64,000 nt of DNA from Manis javanica (lineage: Eukaryota; Chordata; Mammalia; Pholidota; Manidae), in the NCBI RefSeq assembly GCF_040802235.1, contig NC_133156.1, positions 116,342,173 through 116,406,172 on the forward strand, in the 5' to 3' direction. How positions within the stretch are numbered: position 1 is the first letter of the stretch; each line of letters begins with the position of its first letter. The position numbers were made by a program, and so were the translations under genes. This document shows, piece after piece, positions 1-9,928 of the stretch. The notes beneath the pieces were generated by a model, which was not told where the DNA came from, searched no databases, and saw only the letters and a list, made by a program, of their open reading frames with translations.

Positions 1-1353
1 TTACATTTTTATTGAAGTACTACAAAGTGTGTAGTAAAAAAAAAATCAAAATTACAGCAGTAGTTAATAGTGAAAAACATCCTCTTACTGTATCCTCCTT
101 ATTTTCAAACCTACATCTTTCAGGCAACCTCTTTTAACCTTTCTAAAAGTTTTGGTTATTCTGGTGGTATAAAAGGAGGAAAAAGTTTTCTTTCACCCTC
201 TTATGTACCCTAACCAGGTCTGAAATTTAAATTGTCAAGGACAGAGTCAAAGGAGAAAAGTACAAAATTTATTGTTTTATGTGATACAAGATCCTTCATG
301 AGGTAATGATGACCAAAGAAAGAGTTAAACCTGAGTATTTTATGCTAGGTTTGATGAAGTATGGATCAAACATTCAGACCATAGCACTAAAATGTTGTTA
401 CTGGTCAGAACACTGTTTTTTTCCCAAAATCGTGTCTTGGAGGCAACGAAGAATGAAGCCAGCAGACAAGAGTATGGAGCAACCAGCAAAACTCTTTTAA
501 TGAGTGAAAGAGAAAGCTCCTGCTAATCAGGAGGGGCTCCAAGGGAGGATGCTGTCAGGGCTGTGGTTTTGGGGTTTACATTGCCTCCTGAGAGGAGGAA
601 ACCCCCCTTACCCCATCTACCCCAATAAAGAACTGAACTAATGACATCATAACTCACTCCTGATTGGCTGAAAGTAAAATGCTGCTTTTGCATAGGGCAC
701 AACCAATCAGAGCAGCTGAGGTCTGTCTAAGTGGCTGAGTTGGTTTTTTTGTGTGGTTTTTTTGAAACTTAAAAGAGTCCTAAACTTTTTCTGCCTGTGT
801 CCTACTATCATCTGCCTCAGTGAGGAATATGATAGGTCAGAGAGTATTAGGTAAGTGTGGTAAACTGGGGGAAACTGAAGAATACTGAGTCAAGCCTCTT
901 TGTCAGTATTCTTGGTGTTCCTTTGCCTTCAGAGGTGAGGATGCTGCTCCTTTCCTGCAGGTGAAGGAAAGAGAGGGCACCTCTTACCTGAGGGTTTTAT
1001 GACCTGTTTCAGGGGTCCAGAGTGACCTTCCTGATTCTGCCTTTTTTTTTCCAAACTCCTTCAGTTTAAAATATTCAGTATGCCAAGGTGTCATTTTGAG
1101 GTTGCAGGTACTGAACCCCATAATTTCAACTGAAATGCTTAAAGTATCATTTCTTTGTTTATCAATTCTAGGCAATATCTATTGTCTCCTTTTTACTCCT
1201 TATTTCCCTTCCCTTCTCTCTCCTCATCTTGACAGTTTACCACCATGATTTTTCTTTATCTTTGTAACTGAATAATATACCCACCTTCCATTCATTAGTC
1301 CATTAATTCTGGAATTAATACCACATTGTTCTTTCCTTTTCCTCCTTTTCTTC
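1..1353. other. intergenic, no gene recognised
   Basis: I see no coding exon or RNA gene here. The sequence is AT-rich with short purine and pyrimidine runs. Positions 8-13 read as AATAAA on the - strand, so a minus-strand transcript ending at the window edge cannot be excluded, but nothing else supports it. Confidence 0.5.
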
Positions 1354-1622
1354 TATCTTCCATCTTGTGCCATATCCTTGGAACTTGAGACTTGGCCTCC
1401 TACATCTTCAAAACTAGCAATGACATGTTGAATCCTTCTCATGTTTTGCATCTCTGATTACCTCATCTCTGACCTCTAGACCCAGACATAAAGGGCTCCT
1501 GTGATTAAGTCAATCTCACTTAGATAATCTCCCTATCTTAAGATCAACTGATTTGTGACCTTAATGGAATCTGCAAAATACCTTCACTGTAACGCCTAGA
1601 TTAGGGTTTGGGAGAAGGTAGG
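1354..1622 (-). repeat. MaLR-like LTR fragment, inverted arm 1
   Basis: The reverse complement of this segment matches 2000-2260 over about 260 bases, sharing blocks such as aaaccctaatctagg, gggagattatct and cacaggagccctttatgtct. The motif order (TTAAGGTCA, GGGAGATTAT, TTAATCACAGGAGCCCTTTA) is that of MaLR/MLT1-type LTRs. It is a decayed partial copy. Confidence 0.6.
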
Positions 1623-1715
1623 ATATTTTTGGCCTAATACTTTTACATTTACATGGCTGAAGTTGATAGCTATAATTCTGTACTATAATAATGTTTTTCA
1701 TGATCTTTTTTAAGA

Positions 1716-1894
1716 CAGGGTTTCTCAACCCTGGTATTACTGACATCCTGAGCTGGATAATTCTTTATTGTGGATATTCTCCTATACATCATAGGTGGGT
1801 TAGAAGTATCTCTGGCCTACAGCCAAGCATGCCTCCAAATGTCCCCTGGAAAAGGGGAGCAAAATTGCTCCTAACTCCATTTGAGACTCACTGA
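1716..1894 (-). mobile_element. MER5A-like hAT DNA transposon relic
   Basis: The + strand begins with cagggtttctcaacc and contains ggataattctttattgtgg, atctctggcctac and aatgtcccctggaaaagggg, in the order expected for the complement of MER5A, a nonautonomous hAT-Charlie element. It sits between the two inverted MaLR arms. The family name is from memory. Confidence 0.65.
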
Positions 1895-1999
1895 TGTAGA
1901 ATCTAAGGTAGATTCAAAAGTTGAAAACCAATGTAGTTGGAGAAATTCTAATGTGACCCCCAAAATTTCCTGCCTTGATATTTTCTAGACCTGCACAAA

Positions 2000-2440
2000 A
2001 TTTCCTATACCTTCCCCCAAACCCTAATCTAGGTGATGCAGTACAGGCGTTTTGCAAATGCCGTTAAGGTCACGAGTATATTATGATAGGGAGATTATCT
2101 GAATGGGACTCACTTAATCACAGGAGCCCTTTATGTCTGAGTCTAGAGGTCAGAGACAGGGTAGTTAGAGAGATACAAAATATGAGAAGGTTCAACATGT
2201 CAAGGCTGGTTTTGAAGATGGAGGAGACCTAGTTCCAAGTCCCAAGGAATGCAGGTGGCCTCTAGGAGCTGGCAGAGGTCCCCAGCTGGCAGATTGCAAG
2301 GACATAGGGACCTTAGTCCTACACACACAAGGAACTGAATTTAGCCAGGAACAAGAATGAACTTGGAGCAGATTCTTCTGTGAAGTCTCCAGAGGGAATG
2401 AAGCCTAACCAGTATCTTGATTTCAGCCTTGTGAGGCCCT
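2000..2440 (+). repeat. MaLR/MLT1-like LTR, left part (inverted arm 2)
   Basis: This reads as an MLT1-type LTR from aaaccctaatctaggtgatg to a late block near ccttgtgaggccct. The missing end (gaccctaagcagagaaccc through the AATAAA-like and taagtgactaagtttgtgg block) resumes at 3296. The element is therefore split by the sequence at 2441-3295. Confidence 0.6.
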
Positions 2441-3295
2441 GCAATATAATGAGTCATAGGAAATACACATTTGGTCATTCATATGACCAAATATATATCT
2501 CCCAGGTATATTTGGTCTTCACCCACAGTTCCTGAAAACACTGCAGTCTTAAAGGTGAAATGGGTGTTTTGTCATGTTAATGAGAGACTTTTGGACCCCC
2601 ACCCAAGGGCAGGGGATGGAGGCTGAATCAGCCAATGGCTAGTAATTTAGTCAGTCATGACTATGCAAGGAAGCCCTCACAAAACCCAAGAAGAGCTTAT
2701 CGCTCTCGAATCCTGCTTCTCGTCAGGGAGACTAAGCTTGGGGAACCAGAATGCTCCTGTGTGCCATGGAGCCAGGCCCCAGGCTCCACAAGAATAGAAC
2801 TCAGTTATTGGGGACCTTGCCCTATGTATCCCTTCATCTGACTGTTAATTTGTATCCTTTATGGTATCCTTTATTAAACTGATAAACATTAAATGTTTTT
2901 CTGAGTTCTGTGAGCCACTCTAACAAATTAATCGAACCTAAGGGGGAGGTCATTGGAACCTCCAATCTGTAGCTGGTAGGTCAGAAATACAGGTAACAGC
3001 CTGGGTCTTGTGACTGGTGCCTGGAGTGGGGGTGGAGGTCAGTCTTTTAGGACAGAGCCCTTCTGGTGAATCTGGTGCTATCTCTGGGCAGATAGCATCG
3101 GAACTGAGTTCTCTAACACCCTGCTGATATTCAAGAATTGCTTGGGTTATGCATGGAAAAACCCCCTCTCACATACACACACACACACTGGAAGAGGTTT
3201 AGAGCCGTAAAGGAGTTATACTACTATTACTGCTGTGTATGATACTATTACTGCTGTGTATAATACTTTCGTTGTATATGAAAGAACACATTGCA
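2441..3295 (+). repeat. ancient LTR nested in the MaLR copy
   Basis: This segment interrupts the MaLR element. It shares ordered blocks with 26260-26930: the paired segments around ctatgcaaggaagccctcac and gaagcctccataaagaccc, a CTTTAT/TAATAAACC-type polyadenylation block, ttctgagttctgtgagccactct, and a GGTCAGAAATACAGG-type block. Both copies look like solo LTRs of one old ERV family, which I cannot name. A short CA repeat lies at 3171-3188 near its right end. Confidence 0.5.
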
Positions 3296-3425
3296 GACCC
3301 TAAGCAGAGAACCCAGTTACACCACATCTGGAGTTCTGATTTACAGATTGTGAGCTAATAAACGGGTGTTGTTTTAAGTGACTAAGTTTGTGGTACTGTT
3401 ATACAGCCATAGAAAATTAACACGG
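3296..3425 (+). repeat. MaLR/MLT1-like LTR, right part
   Basis: This is the tail of the element begun at 2000. It contains gaccctaagcagagaaccc, a degenerate AATAAA region (gctaataaacggg), then tgttttaagtgactaag and tttgtggtactgttatacag. These are the usual MLT1 3' end blocks. Confidence 0.6.
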
Positions 3426-5079
3426 CAATAGAAAGCACTTTAACCATCCTGACTATGTAAGTGTTGTTCTCTGACAGGTCAAATAGTGTTTTAGAGGTTA
3501 ATGCCCTCTAACAATAACTGTGTGTAATTCACTAGTTAGGCAACTTGAGCCTGGTGAAATTCAAATACAAACTTTCTGTATTATTCATGTGGTTTAAATA
3601 CTTCTTTCCCAGATATGGTCAGACATTCAGGTTATTTATATCTGCTCTTCTTGTCTTTGTCAGTCAACCCACTTGACGTATCAGGGCTCCTCCTATAATT
3701 GCAGAGAATTCTCCGTTTGTGTATTTGAAGCTGTTCATAGTTTAAAGGGTTTTAAAAAATAGAGTCCTCATCCACCCTATTGCTGGGGAGAGCTGAGCCC
3801 TTCAATAAGTGTGAAATATCTGCTTCCAAATACCTAAAATTTGGCAATGGCCTTTCTCTCTGTCAGCTTTCTCTTTCTGAGATAAAAGGCTGCCTCTGTG
3901 TCCTGGTCCCCCTGGGTTGGTGGGTGAGTTTTGTATTTACTCCTTTTGATGGGAAAACTATTGAAGCTTTCAATTTATCTAGATTGAGAAGGATCTTCCA
4001 TTTGTAGAGACATGGACTCTCTGTGTAGCACCATTAAACATCCACTAACAGATCTAGTCTGAATTGGATTAGTAAGAAGACAATCTAAAATGCCTCCTTC
4101 CATTCAGTCATTCCATGGAGCTTGACTAGTAAATGTGGGAAGGTGGGCAGAGATTCCCTAAGAGTGATATTAGTACCCTTCCCTGTGAGATACAGATTTT
4201 TATATTATCACAGAACAAACAGAACTATGACATATGTTTCACAATTTATATAACCAATTTGATGCTCTTTTGACAATTACCACTTCTTTCTTTTTACAAT
4301 TATAAAATGCTTTCATCTGGTAAATTTAAGAGAACTTGAAACTCATCCCATCCTACCTCAAACACGTGATTACGTTCTTCCTCATCATTCACTGACAGGC
4401 AATTTGATTAATTAGCATATTGTAGCCTCTCCATTTTATTGCCATTCTACCTCTGCATAAACTACCAAAATAGTAAGCATCTCCTTACTTCATCCAGGGT
4501 TTAACACATACTAGGCACTCAATATTTACTGATAAAACATATGTAGTCAAGAGACCTCTCACCAGGCTAGGTACAATAAAAACACCGCCAAGGAACAGTC
4601 TTACACTCCTGTAAAGACTTCCCTACTGAAGAGTGAGAAGGATACAAAGGGCTAAAGTCTGCCAAGACTTGGCCTGGGAGAGTTCATTAAATAAAGCCCG
4701 TGTGTGGGGCTCCAGTGTTTTCAGGATGTTCTTAGTCTCAGAATTAGTCTGTTCCCTTCCCTACAGCTCTGACATCCACCTATCTATACAGAGGACTTTA
4801 TCCTGTCCCTGTTCATCTTCCTTCCAGGGCATAATGATCTGTACCAGTGGTTAAAGAACCTTCTTGGCGGAGGAAGTAGAGCAGAAGACAAGGCTTCTGA
4901 CAGATTGACTTTGCTAAACCCAGAATACAGTGAAGTCAAACTGTAAAGTCTGCAAGAAAACCTAGGTTAGGGAAGAAAATGGGATTGTGGTGGCCTTGGT
5001 GATTATGAAGAACAAAGAAAAGAGATGTTTCCCTGTTTGATTCTCTGCTTACAGGTCTACCCAAATGTGTCAAATTAAA
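3426..5079. other. intergenic, nothing recognised
   Basis: No coding exon, RNA gene or clearly named repeat was recognised. Short open frames here are not conserved in any family I know. Confidence 0.4.
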
Positions 5080-6235
5080 AAGATGAAAATACCCGGGGTT
5101 AATGAGAATGTGGAGCAACTGGAACTATTGTGTGTGCTGGAAGGGGTGTAAATGAATAAAGTCATTTTGGAAAACTGTCTAGTAGTATCTACAAGAGTCA
5201 TATGCCTACACTATGACTCCCAAAATTCCACATCTAAGTACTGTCCAGTTAAGTGATTATGTTCACCAAAACATGTAAAAGAATGTTCAATCTGGACATG
5301 GGAAAATAACCTAAGTACCCACCAGCAATTGAATGCATAGGTTTAAAATGTTACATTCATAAAGTGAAATACTACCCATTAATGAAAAAGGAGAATGTAT
5401 AACTCATGCAACTATATGTATGATCTCACAAGTATATTGATGAGGGAACAAGGTCAGACAGGAAGGACTGGGGATCACACACACTAGCGAGCAGCAGTCC
5501 TGCAGGCTTCTTACATGTACTGTGTAACTTCAATTCACTTCATTGTCAGTTCTGGTTAGTGATTTGAAGATTTGTAAGAGAGACATCAGAGATGCCCATT
5601 TCTAGGCTTCATGGGTTAGCAAAAGTGATAGGCAACCAAAATTTCACACATAAAACATGCAAATGGCATGAACATAAAATATTTTGTCATGATACACATG
5701 CACACATACCAACACACACACATTTTGCTTTTGTGAAAAATCACTGTCCTTTCTCTCCTGTCAAGGTATCACTTGACTTTACGTTACTCTAGCTAAAAAA
5801 TAACCACATATGATCTCATTTGTATGTGGAAACTAAAAACACTTGTAACTCGTGGATACAGAGACAGAGACTAGATTGGTGGTTGCCAGAGGTGGGGGTG
5901 GGGGGGTGGGTGAAGTGGGTAAAGGTGGTCAAAAGGTACAAATTTCCAGTTATAAATAAGTCATGGGATGTAATATACAGCTTTGTGACTATAGTTAACA
6001 ATACTGTACTGTATATTTGAAAGTTGCTAAGAAAGTAGACCTTAAAAGTTCTCATCACAAGAAAAAAATGTGTAAGTCTACAGTGATGGATATTAACTAA
6101 ACGTATTGTGGTAATCATTTTGCAATATATACACATATCAAATAATTACGTTATACAACTAAAACAAATACAATGTTATATGTCAATTATATCCGTAAAA
6201 AAATCACAATGTTTATTAGAAAATAAAGTTTATAA
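5080..6235 (+). mobile_element. old L1 3' fragments
   Basis: 5080-5460 resembles the end of L1 ORF2 and its downstream region (gagaatgtggagcaactgg, ccaccagcaattgaatgcat). 5800-6235 is an L1 3' UTR: ccacatatgatctcatttgt, gattggtggttgccagaggt, a G-run at 5894-5907, ttaacaatactgtactgtat and agaccttaaaagttctcatc. The same 3' UTR type recurs at 18200-18545. Both pieces are truncated and non-coding. Confidence 0.65.
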
Positions 6236-6891
6236 ATAAGAATTCTCAGAGTTGAGAAGAGGTTTCTTCCATCTCTCTCTCCCTCTCCCCAAAGGGGAAG
6301 ACAGGCAAAGCAGTGTTGTTACTGTTTCAATCCCAGTCTCTTTCTTCTAGGCAGAGACAGGAAGTCACATTGGGATGGTGATTCGCTAGTCTCAGTGGTT
6401 CTGTGAAGGGCTTGACAGGCTTCCATTTGTTGCATAAATGTAAGGTTAGTGGGCAAAAGCAAAGATCACAGCAAGATCTCCCTTTTCCCCTTTATGGCTT
6501 AGCAGCAATTTCTTCCACTGAGCTATGCAAAATTCTGGGGAAGACGCAGACTAGACCTGCACAAGGAGACCAGAGCATTAAGTAAAAGGGACTAACACTA
6601 GCCTGGATCGCTGAACTAGGGGTTTGGGAAACCTTGTCTGGGTGGTTTTCCAAGGTCCGCTGGCAGGCAGGGCACCAATAGCCTCTAAGAGAAACTCACC
6701 TGATGAACAAGATTCTTCTCAGCTGGTGACTCAGGCTGGTCACCAGGGGCTCAGTGTTTGGGCAGAGGTGGGTTCTTTCCATCTGAGTGAGTGGTTGACG
6801 GCCAAAGATCTCAAGACCCTGCCACTTAGGGTACAGTGTGTGAGCATGTGTGTGACTCCGAGAGCTGCAGCTGTGAAGGCCAAGCGTGGGG
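6236..6891. other. intergenic flank of the provirus
   Basis: No gene is recognised. This is the left flank of the retroviral insertion and ends in the target-site copy catctc at 6892-6897. Confidence 0.5.
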
Positions 6892-6897
6892 CATCTC

Positions 6898-7231
6898 TGT
6901 TGGCAGCCGCGCTCAGAAAATAGCGCCCAATGCAGGGCAGCCGGAAGGCCCCGAACTTCCTAATGACAAATCATCCCACACCACTAAACTACATGCTAAT
7001 TGCGCCTTGGCATAAGGACCAATGAGACCCACCAAATTGTTATGCTAATAAGGCATATGGAGCCGCACCAACCAGGTCAGAGCATGAGAACTATATAAGC
7101 AAGCCTCTCCTTCCCCTCTAGGTCCTGCCCAACTCATTTGTTTCACAAAGAGCTGAAGAATAAAGCTTTCTGCAGAAGAATCCTGCTGTTGTTGCGTGCT
7201 GTTCTTGCTGGCGAGGACGGGGCGCGCGACA
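6898..7231 (+). repeat. 5' LTR of the provirus
   Basis: It starts TGTTGG and ends GACA, followed by two bases and the primer site. U3 holds a CCAAT box at 7019-7023 and a TATA box at 7092-7099 (tatataag). A polyadenylation signal AATAAA is at 7159-7164. Transcription should start near 7120, making R and U5 short. The copy at 14586-14919 is identical in length and differs at two positions. Confidence 0.95.
6993..7099 (+). promoter_or_regulatory. U3 promoter region
   Basis: Two copies of ATGCTAAT, an octamer-like motif, lie at 6993-7000 and 7042-7049. A CCAAT box lies between them (7019-7023), and the TATA box follows at 7092-7099. The same arrangement is present 7,688 bases downstream in the 3' LTR. 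Factor binding is inferred only. Confidence 0.5.
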
Positions 7232-7233
7232 AG

Positions 7234-7251
7234 TGGTGCCGAAACCCGGGA
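7234..7251 (+). other. primer binding site, tRNA-Phe
   Basis: The 18 bases tggtgccgaaacccggga are complementary to the 3' end of mammalian tRNA-Phe including CCA. They start two bases after the LTR, as expected for minus-strand primer binding. The same primer is used by IAP elements. Confidence 0.85.
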
Positions 7252-7401
7252 ACCAGAACATCACCGGCACAGGGAGGACCCTTCAGACATCTGGAGAGGA
7301 TTCAGAACTGCAGGTCAGAAGAAAACCCGGAGGGGTAAGTTCCGAGAGGCCCCTGCTTTTTAGGATAATGGTTGATGGTTCTCTGTAAATAAGGAGGCAC
7401 C

Positions 7402-9159
7402 ATGGGGAATGCACCGTCATTAGTCACGGCGCTGCAGATAGCTCTCAAAGAGCGAAACTTGAAGGTCTCCAGCAAAATCTTAGGATCTTTTGTGAAGGAG
7501 ATAGACCGTGTGGCCCCCTGGTTCATTTGTTCAGGGTCCCTCTCAATCCCGAGCTGGGACAAACTGGGGAAAGATCTTGATAGAGAGGAGGAAGAAGGCA
7601 GCCTGAGGGGAGGCACCAGGCCCCTCTGGAAACTGATTAGAGCTTGTCTGCAAGATGAGAGGTGTGAAAGGGTAATAAAAGAAGGTCAGAGAGCATTGAC
7701 AGATATCCAAGAGAGCATGTCAGAAACGGAATGGGAAACAGAGAGCGCGCGCGGCCGGAAAAAGGCCACAAAAACGAAAGTAAAGAAACCCCAGAGTGAG
7801 GGAGAAAGCCCGCCTAGGGCAAAAGAGAAAGAGCCCCGAGAAGCGAGTGACGATCGCCTCGGAGAAAATAGTAAATACCCCTGGAAAGAGTTGAGGGACC
7901 TCCAACTCTCCAATAGGGAATCTGAGGAGGAATTAACGTCCACAGAGGAAGGGGAAGAAAATAAAACCGCAGAGTGCAGAAGTAAGGGAACCAGCAAAGT
8001 TGAAAAGCGGACCAAGGAAAAAATGAAAGTAGGGTGTCCCCCGACGCCCGTTGCCCCGCCACCTTACGTGAGTGGCGCACTCTCCTTTTGCCACCCAGAT
8101 ACTCTTCAGGCAATTAGACAAATGTTTCCTGTATTTGAGGATAATGGCGTACGCTCTCACCAGCCCCTGAGCCATAAACAAGTTAAGGAGTTAGCAGAAT
8201 CCGTTCGGGCTTATGGAGTCAGTGCTAACTACACCATAGCACAAATTGAAAGACTAACAGAGACAGCCATGACACCCGCAGACTGGCAATATGTAACTAA
8301 GGCATGCCTTTCTAGTATGGGGCAATACATAGAATGGAAGGCATTGTGGCATGATATCAGTATGACCCAGGCACGCGCAAACGCGGCCGAAGGACAGCCT
8401 GCGTGGTCATATGATATGCTGACGGGCCAAGGACAGTGGGTAGCCAACCAGACCGCCTTCCCCTTACAGGTATACGCACAAATAAACACGTGCGCCGCCA
8501 AGGCATGGAAAGCCCTCACCAACAAAGGAGAAGTGTCCGGCAATTTGACAAAAATTATTCAAGGGCCGAGCGAGCCATTTTCTGACTTTGTCGCTCGTAT
8601 GATGGAGGCCACAGGCAGAATATTTGGAGATCAGGAACAAGCAATGCCCCTAGTGGAGCAATTAGTATTTGAACAATGTACCAAGGAATGCAGACAGGCG
8701 ATAACACCCTGGAAACAAAAAGGGATACACGCCTGGTTGAAAGCCTGTAGAGAAATAGGAGGGCCACTCACCAATGCGGGCCTAGCCGCGGCCATATTAC
8801 AGAGCCACAAACAAGCCAGGATCACTAACAGAAGTATCAAATGCTTTCAATGCGGGAAATTAGGACATATAAAGAGAGAGTGTAGGAGCCCAGCTTCAGA
8901 ACAAACAACCCAAAAGACCCCTGGGTTATGCCCTAAGTGTAAGAAAGGTAGGCATTGGGCCAATGAGTGCCGATCTACTAAAAACTTAGAGGGGAAGCCC
9001 TTAGAGTTGCCAAAAAACGCCCAGAGGGGCCCTCGCCACCAGGGCCCGCAAATATATGGGGCAACCAGCACGCAAGTGTCATTCGGGAACAACCAGGCCC
9101 CCCAAGGAGAGCCACTTCAGGTTCCGCGGGATTGGACATCCGTGCCACCACCAGAATAG
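7402..9159 (+). CDS. gag: proviral Gag polyprotein, open
   Basis: This 585-residue open frame encodes the structural precursor of the virus particle. The ATG sits in a strong context (caccatgg). The protein begins Met-Gly-Asn, a likely myristoylation signal for plasma-membrane targeting. A charged Lys/Glu-rich stretch covers about residues 100-215. A PPPY late-domain motif lies near residues 218-222, and the capsid region holds a major homology region at about 385-405. Two CCHC zinc knuckles at 481-494 and 510-523 form the nucleocapsid. A -1 frameshift signal at 9012-9047 lies inside the 3' end, so part of translation would continue into pro. Length and order fit betaretroviral Gag. No internal stop is present. 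Whether it is expressed cannot be read from sequence. Confidence 0.9.
   Translation: MGNAPSLVTALQIALKERNLKVSSKILGSFVKEIDRVAPWFICSGSLSIPSWDKLGKDLDREEEEGSLRGGTRPLWKLIRACLQDERCERVIKEGQRALTDIQESMSETEWETESARGRKKATKTKVKKPQSEGESPPRAKEKEPREASDDRLGENSKYPWKELRDLQLSNRESEEELTSTEEGEENKTAECRSKGTSKVEKRTKEKMKVGCPPTPVAPPPYVSGALSFCHPDTLQAIRQMFPVFEDNGVRSHQPLSHKQVKELAESVRAYGVSANYTIAQIERLTETAMTPADWQYVTKACLSSMGQYIEWKALWHDISMTQARANAAEGQPAWSYDMLTGQGQWVANQTAFPLQVYAQINTCAAKAWKALTNKGEVSGNLTKIIQGPSEPFSDFVARMMEATGRIFGDQEQAMPLVEQLVFEQCTKECRQAITPWKQKGIHAWLKACREIGGPLTNAGLAAAILQSHKQARITNRSIKCFQCGKLGHIKRECRSPASEQTTQKTPGLCPKCKKGRHWANECRSTKNLEGKPLELPKNAQRGPRHQGPQIYGATSTQVSFGNNQAPQGEPLQVPRDWTSVPPPE
9012..9047 (+). promoter_or_regulatory. 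gag-pro -1 ribosomal frameshift signal
   Basis: The heptamer A AAA AAC at 9012-9018 is in the correct phase of gag. Eight bases later, gggccct (9027-9033) can pair with agggccc (9041-9047) across a 7-base loop, giving a perfect 7-bp GC-rich stem. The shift moves translation from the gag frame into the pro frame. The heptamer is the one known from MMTV and IAP. Confidence 0.85.
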
Positions 9160-9928
9160 TGTTGACTCCACAGATGGGAGTTCAGCCTATCCCTTCAGAC
9201 TTTAAAGGCCCCCACCAAATACCGTTGGGTTGCTCTTAGGGCGCTCTTCTGCTGCCTTGAAAGGCCTGACAGTCCATCCCGGAGTTATAGATCAAGATTA
9301 TGAAGGACAGGTAAAAATCATGTGTTCGGCTCCCAGAGGAATCTATCCTATATCCCCGGGAGACCGCATAGCCCAGCTCTTAGTATTGCCCAGTCTCCAC
9401 GCCAATTATCCAGCTACCAATACAAAAAGGGGAGAAAGGGGCTTCGGCTCCTCTGACTGGGATTCAGCCTTTATAGTATTAGATTTAACAGATTGACCGA
9501 AATTGACTCTGCAAATAGAGGGAAAGAGCTTTGAGGGAATCCTAGACACTGGAGCAGATAAAAGTATTATCTCTGCAACCTGGTGGCCCTCCAAGTGGCC
9601 TGTGACCCAATCCTCACATTCATTACAAGGTTTAGGATATGAGTCAAGCCCTTCAATTAGTGCCAAACCATTGAAATGGCGAGCCCCTGAAGGACAAGAG
9701 GGTACAGTCACCCCTTATGTACTCCCTCTACCGGTCAATTTATGGGGGAGGGATGTCATGAGAGACTTAGGCCTCAAACTCATTAATGAATACTCCACCC
9801 CCGCCCAAGGCATGATGATGGACATGGGATACATCCCTGGCAAGGGGCTGGGGAAACACCAACAGGGACGCATAGAGCCCATCCTGCCCAAAGTAAAGAA
9901 TGACCGTCACGGCCTGGGTTTTTCATAG
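9018..9928 (+). pseudogene. pro: proviral Pro (dUTPase, protease, G-patch), broken
   Basis: Read in the -1 frame relative to gag, this encodes a dUTPase region and then an aspartic protease. dUTPase motifs include GSAGLD near 9117-9135, GRSSAALKG, GVIDQDYEG and GDRIAQLL. The protease active site DTGA starts at 9545. A C-terminal G-patch (MGYIPGKGLGK, from about 9824) is typical of betaretroviral protease. Two lesions break it: a net frame change between 9206 and 9227 within the dUTPase, and an in-frame TGA at 9494-9496 between dUTPase and protease. Translation entering from gag would therefore stop early, at TAG 9237-9239. Function of this copy is unlikely. Confidence 0.85.
9916..9922 (+). 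promoter_or_regulatory. probable pro-pol -1 frameshift heptamer
   Basis: G GGT TTT is in phase with the protease frame, just before its stop at 9926-9928. It leads into the open pol frame. I see no convincing hairpin downstream, so this is weaker than the gag-pro site. Confidence 0.55.

Noticed and set aside
7302-9092. Several open frames on the - strand opposite gag
   Set aside because: They are shadows of the gag frame, with no start context, domain or known family.
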